From Halomonas sp. THAF5a (GTDB lineage: Bacteria > Pseudomonadota > Gammaproteobacteria > Pseudomonadales > Halomonadaceae), in the NCBI RefSeq assembly GCF_009363755.1, contig NZ_CP045417.1, positions 1,364,001 to 1,428,000 of the forward strand: a DNA stretch of 64,000 bases, read 5' to 3'. Shown here piece by piece: positions 42,659 to 49,840 of the stretch (position 1 is the first letter of the stretch; each line of letters opens with the position of its first letter). Under the pieces are notes generated by a model, which had not been told where the DNA came from, ran no database searches, and worked only from the letters and a program-made list of their open reading frames with translations. Both the position numbers and the translations under genes were made by a program.

Positions 42659-43186
42659 TTAGCTAGTCGTCAACCATTGTATGAGTTGCTGACTGGAGGC
42701 GGCGCCTTGGTCAAGACCGTAGGTGATCAGTCGCGTGGTCAGCTGCTTCAGGCCCTCTTCTCGCATGCCCTTCAAGGCGGCAATGAGTCCGGGTTTTTCA
42801 TCCTCAGGCACCTGATCACTCGCGATGATTCTGGTTTCGATCAGGTCGCGGATGCTGTCCGCATGCAGGCGGACGGTGACAGTGCCAAGTATCGCCGAGA
42901 GCCCACCGTCGTCGGAGAGGAAGTCCATCCCCGCAGCAGTGATAGTGGCGCTTCCCTTGAGTGTAGGGCCATGCCAACGGGCTATTCCGGGGCGGTGTTG
43001 AGAGGGATGCCGAGCGCGTTCGACCCGCTCGAGTGTAACCAGGCCATGCTCCTCAAGGTAATGGAGGTTCACGCTTGCAGGGCACTCGAGGTCCACGGGA
43101 TCAAACAGGTCAGTCACGGGATTCGGGTATCTTTCACCCAGCGTGTTCAACAAGTCCCTCTGTACGTGCCTGTCGAGCAACTGCAT
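42659..43186 (-). CDS. Unknown protein of the inverted cassette, winged-helix-like
   Basis: The 175 residues have an N-terminal part that looks like a winged helix (YPNPVTDLFDPVDLECPASVNLHYLEEHGLVTLERV), a middle SATITAAGMDFLSDDGGLSAIL and a helical C-terminus. I believe similar proteins occur in other prophages but cannot name a family. It is on the strand opposite to the early genes on either side and 12 bases downstream of the two-helix membrane protein gene. Confidence 0.7.
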   Translation of the reverse strand: MQLLDRHVQRDLLNTLGERYPNPVTDLFDPVDLECPASVNLHYLEEHGLVTLERVERARHPSQHRPGIARWHGPTLKGSATITAAGMDFLSDDGGLSAILGTVTVRLHADSIRDLIETRIIASDQVPEDEKPGLIAALKGMREEGLKQLTTRLITYGLDQGAASSQQLIQWLTTS

Positions 43187-43198
43187 TTTCGACTCCTT

Positions 43199-43690
43199 TC
43201 AGCTGACAGCCTTGAGCAGGCGGTTCCATGTCGTCATGGGCGTCAGTTCTGTCTCGTCGAGTCCAAGCTCCTTGCATACATCGAATTCGGCGATCAATCG
43301 CAAGCCCTCGATCTCGTTGAGATCACTGCCATGGAGCTTCGCCAGCTCACTGTCTATTTCATCATCCGACAGTCGGCGGAACCTGCTCCACAGGTCGGCA
43401 TAGCTCTGCTTTCGAAAATTGGCTTGCAGCTTCTTCTCGGCAGGCTTGAACAGTACCTGGGCCACTGCCACCACGGTGAGTGCACCGCCGGCCACGCTGG
43501 CGAGGATGCCGCTCTGATTGACCATCGAACCGACGCCGCCCGCCAGGCCCAGCAGTGTGGCACCTGTCAGCAGCACGTCGGCATTTCGCGCCAAGTTGGC
43601 ATGCAAGGTGAGAAGGCGAATGGAATAGCGGATTTCGTACTCCATGTCGTCGCGGTTACGTGGCCTGTCTTCCGGTTTCGTCGCTTCCAT
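43199..43690 (-). CDS. Two-helix membrane protein (SLATT-like) of the inverted cassette
   Basis: The 163 residues have EYEIRYSIRLLTLHANLARNADVLLTGATLLG, two adjacent membrane helices (about 40-60 and 68-85), then a long charged cytosolic helix (FKPAEKKLQANFRKQSYADL). This layout recalls SLATT/S-2TM effector domains found with nucleotide-signalling defence genes, but the resemblance is architectural only. A membrane-active exclusion role is possible. Confidence 0.65.
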   Translation of the reverse strand: MEATKPEDRPRNRDDMEYEIRYSIRLLTLHANLARNADVLLTGATLLGLAGGVGSMVNQSGILASVAGGALTVVAVAQVLFKPAEKKLQANFRKQSYADLWSRFRRLSDDEIDSELAKLHGSDLNEIEGLRLIAEFDVCKELGLDETELTPMTTWNRLLKAVS

Positions 43691-43723
43691 CTGTTTTCCT
43701 CACCTTGTGGCTCATATCAGCCC

Positions 43724-43834
43724 CTACTTGGTGCCCGGCCGGCGATGGATGGGCACGTGTGCCCTCCCGGGACGGTCGGGATCCGGCAGATCACGGGGCT
43801 GAGGCTGGCGATCTGGTTTCTGTTCCTTTGTCAT
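43724..43834 (-). CDS. Small Pro/Arg-rich protein leading the inverted cassette (36 residues)
   Basis: The product starts MTKEQKPDRQPQPRDLPDPD and ends with RRPGTK; AAGGAG lies five bases before the start. It precedes the membrane protein gene by 33 bases. Probably translated, but function unknown. Confidence 0.45.
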   Translation of the reverse strand: MTKEQKPDRQPQPRDLPDPDRPGRAHVPIHRRPGTK

Positions 43835-43940
43835 GGGCACTCCTTGGTTTCCGCGTTGGGCTTCTGGTTGGCACCACTAAGCCTATCGTATGACCAAGAT
43901 GAGTGCCCTCCCTACAACGTCCAAGGCGAGGGGGTGACCT

Positions 43941-44975
43941 ATGCAGCATGATCCCCTGACCCTGGACGAACTGCGTCTCGCCCTGCAGCACATCGCCGCC
44001 GATGACCGCGAGACGTGGGTCAGCATCGGCAACGCCTGCAAGACGGAGTACGGCGACGACGGCTTCGCGGCCTGGGACGAGTGGAGCCAGCAGGCGGCAA
44101 GCTACAAGGCGGCGGATGCCAAGAGCGTGTGGCGCAGCCTGACGCCGGGCCACGTGCACCTGGGCACCATCATCAAGCTGGCCGCCGATGGCGGCTGGAA
44201 GCGCGAGCGTCGCGAGATGAGCGCCGAGTATCTCCGGCGACTGAAGGCCGAGGCAGAGGAGCGCCGCCGCCGGGCGGCCGAAGCGGTGGAGGCGGACCAG
44301 GCCAAGCTCGAGCGCATGCGCGAGGCGGTGGCCGAGGCCTGCCAGCGGGTGTTCGAGCAGCATCTGCAGGATCACGGCGCCTCGCCCTACCTGGACCGCA
44401 AGGGCGTGGGCGCCTACGGCGTGCTGTTCCCGCGCCGCTCGCTGGTGGTCAACGTCGACAGCCTGCGCGAGCGGGTGGACGTATGGGCGGGGCAGGAGAC
44501 GCGCCAGTTCTGGGCGGATGTGCCCAAGCCCCGGCCGGATCACCTGCACTTCTTCCACGTGCGCCAGGGCGACCTGGTGGTGCCGCTGCGCGATGCCGGC
44601 GGCAAGCTGTGGGCGCTGCAGACGATCAACCACCTGGGCACCAAGCTGTTCCCGCGGTTCGGCCGCAAGATGGGGTGCTTTCACCTGATCGACCGGGCCG
44701 GCGATGCGGTGCCGCCGGTGGTGGCGGTGGCCGAGGGCTACGCCACGGCGGCGAGCGTGCACGAGGCGACGGGCTGGCCGGTGGCCGTGGCGCTGGATCT
44801 CGGCAACATGGCCCGGGTGGCGCAGCTGGTGCGGCAGATGTTCCCCCAGAGCCAGCTGATCCTGTGCGGCGACGATGACCCGGAGACGAAGGACAACCCC
44901 GGCCGCGCCAAGACCGAGGCGCTGGCCGAGAAGCTGGGCTGCGCGGTGGCCTTCCCGAGCATGGAGGCCGCCTGA
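43941..44975 (+). CDS. Phage primase (PriCT-2 plus Toprim)
   Basis: The 344 residues begin with a PriCT_2-type domain (LRLALQHIAADDRETWVSIGNACK ... about 10-75), then a helical linker and a Toprim-like catalytic region with VVAVAEGYATAASVHEATGWPV (Glu) and LILCGDDDPETKDNPGRAKT (Asp cluster). It primes phage DNA replication with the helicase encoded next. The end overlaps the helicase start (TGATG). Confidence 0.88.
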   Translation: MQHDPLTLDELRLALQHIAADDRETWVSIGNACKTEYGDDGFAAWDEWSQQAASYKAADAKSVWRSLTPGHVHLGTIIKLAADGGWKRERREMSAEYLRRLKAEAEERRRRAAEAVEADQAKLERMREAVAEACQRVFEQHLQDHGASPYLDRKGVGAYGVLFPRRSLVVNVDSLRERVDVWAGQETRQFWADVPKPRPDHLHFFHVRQGDLVVPLRDAGGKLWALQTINHLGTKLFPRFGRKMGCFHLIDRAGDAVPPVVAVAEGYATAASVHEATGWPVAVALDLGNMARVAQLVRQMFPQSQLILCGDDDPETKDNPGRAKTEALAEKLGCAVAFPSMEAA

Positions 44976-46432
44976 TGGATTGGAACGATCTGCACCAGGC
45001 CCGCGGCCTGGACGCTGTGCGCGAGCAGCTGACCGCCGCCGTGGAAGCGGCGAATGATGAGACCCTCCCCGTGGCCCCCTCCCGGGAGAGCGGCGACCAG
45101 ACGGATGAGGTTACCGCCGCGCCCGCACACCCGCCGGAGGGGGAAGGGGAGGACAATCCCTTTGGCGTTCGCGTCAGCAAGGGCGACATGCTGCAGCACT
45201 TCCGGCTGATCTACGGCACGGATCTGGTCTGGGATGGCCTTCGACGCAAGCTGATCCGGGTACCGCACGTGCGCGAGGCGGTCGGCCGCGAGACGTTCAA
45301 GGAGTGGCAGGACCACCCGTGGCGGATGATCGCCGAGGAAGTGGTGTTCGATCCCACAGAGACGATCGACCCGAGGCTGTCGGTCAACCTCTACGACGGC
45401 TTCAAGATGGAGGCGGATTCGCGGGGCCGGCAGGGCTGCGAGCGGATCCTCAACCATGTGTGGCGGCTGTGCGGCTATCGGGAAGAGGAGTTCTTCTGGC
45501 TGCTCAAGTGGATGGCGCTTCCTCTGCAGTGGCCGGGCACCAAGATGGCCACGGCGGTGCTTGTGCACGGCTCGGAGGGCACGGGCAAGTCGCTGCTGTT
45601 CGAGGGCATCCTGAAGCGGATCTACGGCGAGTACGGCATCACGATCGGCCAGGCCCAGCTGGAGAGCCAGTTCACCGGCTGGCAGTCGCGCCGTCTGTTC
45701 GCGCTGGCCGAGGAGGTGGTCAGCCGGGCGGAGAAGGCCCACTACAAGGGCGTGCTCAAGCACGTGGTCACCGGCGACGAGCTGCAGATCAACGAGAAGA
45801 ACATGCCGCTGCGCAGCGAGCGCAACCATGTGAATTTCGTCTTCCTCTCCAACTCGACCGTGCCCCTGGAGCTCGACCTGGGCGACCGGCGCTACTTCGT
45901 GCTCCACGTGGAGGATCTGCCTCCGCCGGCCTACTTCGAGGCGCTGGCCGAGGAGATCGACCAGGGCGGGGTGGAGTGCTTCTACCGTTACTTGCTGGAT
46001 CTCGACCTGGCGGGCTTCAAGGCACACACCAAGCCGCCGCTCTCGGATGCAAAGCAGAGGCTGATCGATTCGAGCCTCTCGCCGGCGCGCTTCTTCGTCC
46101 ACGAGTGGCGGGCGGGCGACCTGGGGCTGCCCTATGGGGTGGTGGCCGTGGCGGACCTCTGGAAGGCGTTCCTGCGATGGTGCGAGAACACCAACGAGTT
46201 CAAGACCAAGCAGCGCTGGTTCTGCGACGAGGTGGCCCGCGATCTGGTGCGTGATCGACGCGACATCCGCTACCCGGCGGCCAACGGCGAGTTCAAGACG
46301 ACGCGGCTGTTCGTGCCGCCGGAGCAGGCGGACAAGATCGGAAAGGCCGGCTGGCCCGACCATGCGGCCAAGGAGGCTCGCGACTTCCGCTTCAAGCTCG
46401 AGGTGAAGGCCGACGAGGGGGCTCGCTCATGA
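44975..46432 (+). CDS. Phage DNA helicase (DUF5906/D5-like)
   Basis: A superfamily 3-type ATPase of 485 residues with Walker A GSEGTGKS (199-206), a Walker B region near LFALAEEV, and VNFVFLSNSTVPLELDLGDRRYFVLHV, which is typical of DUF5906 helicases. It pairs with the primase. A dense repeat array starts at its stop codon. Confidence 0.88.
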   Translation: MDWNDLHQARGLDAVREQLTAAVEAANDETLPVAPSRESGDQTDEVTAAPAHPPEGEGEDNPFGVRVSKGDMLQHFRLIYGTDLVWDGLRRKLIRVPHVREAVGRETFKEWQDHPWRMIAEEVVFDPTETIDPRLSVNLYDGFKMEADSRGRQGCERILNHVWRLCGYREEEFFWLLKWMALPLQWPGTKMATAVLVHGSEGTGKSLLFEGILKRIYGEYGITIGQAQLESQFTGWQSRRLFALAEEVVSRAEKAHYKGVLKHVVTGDELQINEKNMPLRSERNHVNFVFLSNSTVPLELDLGDRRYFVLHVEDLPPPAYFEALAEEIDQGGVECFYRYLLDLDLAGFKAHTKPPLSDAKQRLIDSSLSPARFFVHEWRAGDLGLPYGVVAVADLWKAFLRWCENTNEFKTKQRWFCDEVARDLVRDRRDIRYPAANGEFKTTRLFVPPEQADKIGKAGWPDHAAKEARDFRFKLEVKADEGARS

Positions 46433-46527
46433 TTCCGACAGTCCGACAGACCATCAGACGCTCTATCAGACGCAGGATTGCCACAACCACGCGGTTTCCG
46501 ACAGTCCGACGCCGATTTCCCGAGTAG
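46429..46527 (+). CDS. Possible 32-residue Arg-rich peptide within the repeat array
   Basis: The ATG overlaps the helicase stop (ATGA) and the product starts MIPTVRQTIRRSIRRRIATT. Because it is encoded by the TC(C/A)GAC repeats its Arg content may simply reflect them. Listed at low confidence. Confidence 0.25.
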   Translation: MIPTVRQTIRRSIRRRIATTTRFPTVRRRFPE

Positions 46528-46659
46528 CCCGTGCGCGCGTATGCGCATGACTAACCCCTTATTATTTCTGTCTGACTGTCTGAAGAATGAAGTAACTGTC
46601 TGTCGTTATTGGGGAAATCGTTCAGACAGATATTCCGACAGAGGGTCAGACGATCCGAC
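46434..46659. repeat. Mirrored array of TC(C/A)GAC repeats, possible replication origin
   Basis: Forward hexamers start at 46434, 46442, 46454, 46466, 46497, 46505, 46622, 46634, 46646 and 46654; inverted copies lie at 46570-46575 and 46578-46583, with a degenerate one at 46598. The left group is spaced 8, 12, 12 and the right group 12, 12, 8. The interval is AT-rich in its middle (about 46550-46620) and lies between the helicase gene and the next gene, as expected for an iteron origin or a multi-site regulator. Confidence 0.75.
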
Positions 46660-46668
46660 GGAGGCGAT

Positions 46669-47049
46669 ATGATCAAGGAAATGGACGAACTTCTGCAGCA
46701 TTGGGCCGACCAGCACCGCGGCCAGGGTATGCGCCAGTGCTCCCCCCTGGGGCGCCTGGTGGAGTTCCGCGGCGTCCCGCCGCGCTCCGGTGGCCCCAAG
46801 GGCAGTCGCGATCCGCTCAACCTGGGCGACATGGACGACGCCGCCTGGCAGGTGGAGCAGGCCCTTCAGACCCTGGAAGACAAGCACCAGGTGATTGCCC
46901 ACGAGCACTACCGCTGGAACGGCTACTCCGACGAGAAGGCGCGGCGCCTGGGCCTGCCTCGCCGGACCTACTACGACCAGCTGGACGCCCTGCACCACGC
47001 GCTGCTGACGGCGATGCGTCATCACATGGGGCGCCGCCGCCGTGGGTGA
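46669..47049 (+). CDS. Probable late-gene regulator (antitermination Q/RinA-like)
   Basis: The 126 residues end with VIAHEHYRWNGYSDEKARRLGLPRRTYYDQLDALHHAL, a sigma-region-4-like helix-turn-helix found in phage Q/RinA-type late regulators. It is the last early rightward gene before the lysis module and is followed by a gene-free 160 bases and a terminator, the layout expected for antitermination. The start follows GGAGGCGAT. Confidence 0.7.
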   Translation: MIKEMDELLQHWADQHRGQGMRQCSPLGRLVEFRGVPPRSGGPKGSRDPLNLGDMDDAAWQVEQALQTLEDKHQVIAHEHYRWNGYSDEKARRLGLPRRTYYDQLDALHHALLTAMRHHMGRRRRG

Positions 47050-47211
47050 GGGTGCCGATACCCTGTGTATTGCGGCGACCTACGGTCGACCGGCCAGCGT
47101 ATTACGGCGTTGGCATTACCGGTCGGTTGATGCCACCGCACTCGGGGGCCATCATTCCGATACCGTCAGATAGCTGCGCCTGATCGGGTTCTCTCTTGTA
47201 GTCGCCTCGTT
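47050..47211 (+). other. Gene-free interval before the lysis genes, likely late promoter region
   Basis: The 162 bases have no convincing gene. CCGATACC occurs twice (near 47051 and 47157). Between a Q-like gene and a terminator this would be the place for the late promoter, but I cannot define its -35 and -10 elements. Confidence 0.35.
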
Positions 47212-47243
47212 CGCCCCGGCCCTTGTGCCGGGGCGCTTTCGTT
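47212..47243 (+). terminator. Terminator ahead of the lysis operon
   Basis: CGCCCCGGC pairs with GCCGGGGCG around CCTTGT, followed by CTTTCGTT. A second stem (GCCGCC-TTCG-GGCGGC, 47289-47304, then ACTTTT) follows within 50 bases. Late antitermination would be needed to read through. Confidence 0.75.
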
Positions 47244-47326
47244 CAGGCGCAGCTGACGCACCGAGTTACTCCCGCCGTGGTGGGCGGCGCCGCCTTCGGG
47301 CGGCACTTTTCGTTCTGGAGGGTGCC

Positions 47327-47899
47327 ATGGGCTGGGTGACCGAGGTGGACGCGATTCCCCAGGCGGGGCCCCAGCGCCACACCGTGGTGATCAGCGCCGG
47401 GCACAGCAACCGCGACCCGGGCGCGGTGGCCCATGGCTACCGAGAGGCGGAGATCGTCACCGAGTTTCGCAACCTGGTGAGCCAGGCGCTGGCCCGGCAG
47501 GGCATCCGCCACCTCACCGACGGAGATGGCACGGACAACTGGCCGTTGAACAAGGCGGCGGCGCTGGCCGGCGGCGCCTCGATCGCGGTGGAGTTCCACT
47601 GCGATGCGGCGAGCCCCTCGGCCTCCGGCACCTGGACGCTCTCCCGGGATGACCAGCTGCCGCTGGCCGTCAAGCTGTGCCACGCCACGGCGGACGCCCT
47701 GGGCATCCGCAACCGCGGCGCCCATCCCGAGGATGCCGGCCAGCACCATCGCCTGGCGTTTGTCAGCGACGGCGGCGGCATCGTCCACGAGCTGTTCTTC
47801 CTGACCCACAAACAGGACCTCGCGGCGTACATCGCCGGCAAGCGAGGGCTGGCCAGCGCGGTGGCGGGCGTGATCGCCGCTGCCGCCCGTGCCGAATAA
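47327..47899 (+). CDS. N-acetylmuramoyl-L-alanine amidase (endolysin)
   Basis: The 190 residues match the Amidase_3 fold: VVISAGHSNRDPGAVAHGYREAEIV (zinc His and Glu) and VEFHCDAA (second His), with VHELFF near the C-terminus for the catalytic Glu. It cuts the peptidoglycan during lysis. There is no signal peptide, so it depends on the holin. The start ATG 47327 has GGAGGG upstream. Confidence 0.9.
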   Translation: MGWVTEVDAIPQAGPQRHTVVISAGHSNRDPGAVAHGYREAEIVTEFRNLVSQALARQGIRHLTDGDGTDNWPLNKAAALAGGASIAVEFHCDAASPSASGTWTLSRDDQLPLAVKLCHATADALGIRNRGAHPEDAGQHHRLAFVSDGGGIVHELFFLTHKQDLAAYIAGKRGLASAVAGVIAAAARAE

Positions 47900-47939
47900 G
47901 ACCCATAACCAACACGCAGGGACGCCAACGAGGTGTTCC

Positions 47940-48290
47940 ATGAACCGTATGAGAGATGCCATGTCAGGCCCTGATAAGGACCCTCAGTTCTTGCAGGCGG
48001 CGCTGGCCTATGTGGCCAGTGCGTGGCCGCAGCTATATGCGGCGGGCCTGGCCTTCGTGGTCGCCCTGGTGCGGGGTCTCCACGCTGGCAACGCGAAGCG
48101 CAAGAGTTGGCTCGAGGCAGTGATGTGCGGCTGCCTGGTGCTCGCGCTGTTCCCGCTGCTGAGTTACTTCGGTCTCCCTGGTGCCCTCGCGGCCAGCATC
48201 GGCGCCGTCATTTCCTTCATGGGTGCTGTCTGGATCCGTGAGCGTATCGACCAGGCCTACGACAAGATCATCGGCAGGTGGCTGAAATGA
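47940..48290 (+). CDS. Phage holin (LydA/holin 3 type)
   Basis: The 116 residues have three hydrophobic segments (about 33-48, 60-78, 82-98) and a charged C-terminus (RERIDQAYDKIIGRWLK), matching the LydA-like holin family. It would open the inner membrane for the amidase. The stop overlaps the Rz start (ATGA). ATG 47961 is an alternative start. Confidence 0.82.
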   Translation: MNRMRDAMSGPDKDPQFLQAALAYVASAWPQLYAAGLAFVVALVRGLHAGNAKRKSWLEAVMCGCLVLALFPLLSYFGLPGALAASIGAVISFMGAVWIRERIDQAYDKIIGRWLK

Positions 48291-48751
48291 TCCGCCGCAT
48301 CTTGAGTGCCGGGCCGGTCTGGCTGCTGGCCGTGCTCCTGGGCATCACCGTGTATGCCGGGATGCAGGCGCGCCATTATGCCGAGGCGTTGGGGGCCAGC
48401 CAGGCCCGCGTGGCTCGCGTCGAGGATCGGGCGGCCATTCTGCTCGAACATCAGCGCTGGCAGAACCGGCAGATAGCGACGATGACCGAGGCGCTGGGCG
48501 AGCGCGACGAGCGCTTGCTGCGTGATGGCGAGCTACTCGACCTGGTGCGCCAGGCCGCCCGCAACCTGGAGCGAGACGATGCCAAGACTGCTGATTGGGC
48601 CGGGCAGCCTAGCCCTGCTGCTGTTCGCCAGTGGCTGCGCGACCTCCGCACGGGAGCCGGTCACGGTGCCGGTGGCGATGGTGCCGGAGGTGCCGAGCTT
48701 CCTGGTTCGCCCGCTGCCGGCCCCGACGCGGCAGGTGACGCGCAACCGTGA
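48287..48751 (+). CDS. Rz-like i-spanin
   Basis: The 154 residues have an N-terminal membrane anchor (PVWLLAVLLGITVYAGM) and a periplasmic coiled coil. The spanin gene pair is arranged as in lambda, with the Rz1 gene starting inside this gene in another frame. It joins the membranes at the last step of lysis. Confidence 0.8.
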   Translation: MIRRILSAGPVWLLAVLLGITVYAGMQARHYAEALGASQARVARVEDRAAILLEHQRWQNRQIATMTEALGERDERLLRDGELLDLVRQAARNLERDDAKTADWAGQPSPAAVRQWLRDLRTGAGHGAGGDGAGGAELPGSPAAGPDAAGDAQP

Positions 48752-48860
48752 TCTGCTGCAGCTGCTGGCCGACTACGAATCACTGAGGCGCCGGGCTAAC
48801 GCCGACCGCGCGGCCGTGGCAGACCTGCTGGACCAGCCCGGCTCGGCAGGTGAGAAGTGA
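48579..48860 (+). CDS. Rz1-like o-spanin lipoprotein
   Basis: The 93 residues start MPRLLIGPGSLALLLFASGC with a lipobox ending FASGC and are Pro-rich after the Cys (MVPEVPSFLVRPLPAPT), as in Rz1. It begins inside the Rz gene in another frame and extends 109 bases past it. The stop overlaps the start of the HNH gene. Confidence 0.82.
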   Translation: MPRLLIGPGSLALLLFASGCATSAREPVTVPVAMVPEVPSFLVRPLPAPTRQVTRNRDLLQLLADYESLRRRANADRAAVADLLDQPGSAGEK

Positions 48861-49186
48861 GCGAGATACCCAGCGCTTACGATGACCGCCGCGGCAGTAG
48901 TGCCCAGCGAGGTTACGACAATCGCTGGAAGAAGGCCCGCGCCGGCTACCTGCGCAAGCATCCGCTTTGCATTATGTGCCAAGCCACTGGCCGCTTGGTG
49001 CCGGCGGTGATCGTCGATCACATCAAGCCCCATCGGGGTGACATGGTCCTGTTCTGGGACCGGAACAACTGGCAATCGCTGTGCAAGTGGCATCACGACA
49101 GCGTGAAGCAACGCATGGAGCGCGGCGGTCTCGCCGCGTGTGACGAGTCCGGCATCCCCACCTCGCCTGGCCACCATTGGAGCTGA
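48857..49186 (+). CDS. HNH endonuclease next to terminase
   Basis: The 109 residues carry CIMCQATGRLVPAVIVDHIKPHRGD, then NNWQSLCKWHHDSVKQRME, a full HNH fold with two Cys pairs for zinc. HNH proteins in this position work with the HK97-type terminase in DNA packaging. GTG is the start and overlaps the Rz1 stop (GTGA). Confidence 0.92.
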   Translation: MSEIPSAYDDRRGSSAQRGYDNRWKKARAGYLRKHPLCIMCQATGRLVPAVIVDHIKPHRGDMVLFWDRNNWQSLCKWHHDSVKQRMERGGLAACDESGIPTSPGHHWS

Positions 49187-49327
49187 AGGGGAGGGGGGGT
49201 ATCGAAAGTCCACGGCCCTCGGACCCTCGACCGGTAGCCTTCCCTTCGCGTATCGAAGCGGGAAAAAAGGGAGGGGGGTACCTCGAGCCTGCCGGGGGCT
49301 CTGGCCATCAACCATAGGAGGTTCGCC
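49187..49327 (+). other. Candidate cos/packaging region between HNH and terS
   Basis: The 141 bases have no gene but contain two near-identical G-rich tracts, GGGGAGGGGGGGT (49188-49200) and AGGGAGGGGGGTA near 49268-49280. In HK97-like phages the cohesive-end site lies here. The cleavage position cannot be read from sequence. Confidence 0.45.
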
Positions 49328-49840
49328 ATGGCGGGCAACCGGAATTCCGGGCGTAAGCCGTTGCCGGCGAACGTCCACGCGCTGCGCGGCAACCCGAGCA
49401 AGAAGCCCTCGCACGAGCTGGAGCATACCGGCCAGCAGCAGCTGCCGGCCGAGATCCCGCCGTGCCCGGCGTTCCTGACCAAGGATGCCAAGGCCGAGTG
49501 GAAGCGCATCGCCAAGGATCTCCAGACCCTCGGCCTGATCAGCAAGCTGGATCGCGGCGAACTGGCCGTCTACTGCCAGGCCTGGGCCGACTGGAAGGTC
49601 GCCCGGGAGAAGATCAGCGCGATGGAGTCGGCCGGCTTCGTCGAGACGACCCCGAGCGGCTACAAGCAGATGAGCGCCTGGATGCAGCTGGCCAACCGCG
49701 CGGAGGAACGCATGCGCAAGGCCGGCAGCTCGTTCGGCCTGAACCCGTCGGCCCGGGCCAGCCTCGGGGCCGGCACGGTGCAACAAGGAGAGCTGTTCCC
49801 CAATGAGCAAGCCGAGACCGCCCGAAAGTACGGCCTGTGA
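49328..49840 (+). CDS. terS: Terminase small subunit (P27 family)
   Basis: The 170 residues begin MAGNRNSGRKPLPANVHALRGNPSKK and include LGLISKLDRGELAVYCQAWADW, both typical of the P27 small subunit that recognises phage DNA. The start has GGAGG at eight bases. It overlaps terL by 38 bases. Confidence 0.92.
   Translation: MAGNRNSGRKPLPANVHALRGNPSKKPSHELEHTGQQQLPAEIPPCPAFLTKDAKAEWKRIAKDLQTLGLISKLDRGELAVYCQAWADWKVAREKISAMESAGFVETTPSGYKQMSAWMQLANRAEERMRKAGSSFGLNPSARASLGAGTVQQGELFPNEQAETARKYGL

Noticed and set aside
49188..49280. G-quadruplex as a main function of the G tracts
   Set aside because: Possible chemically, but the position next to terS favours a packaging role and nothing else supports quadruplex function.
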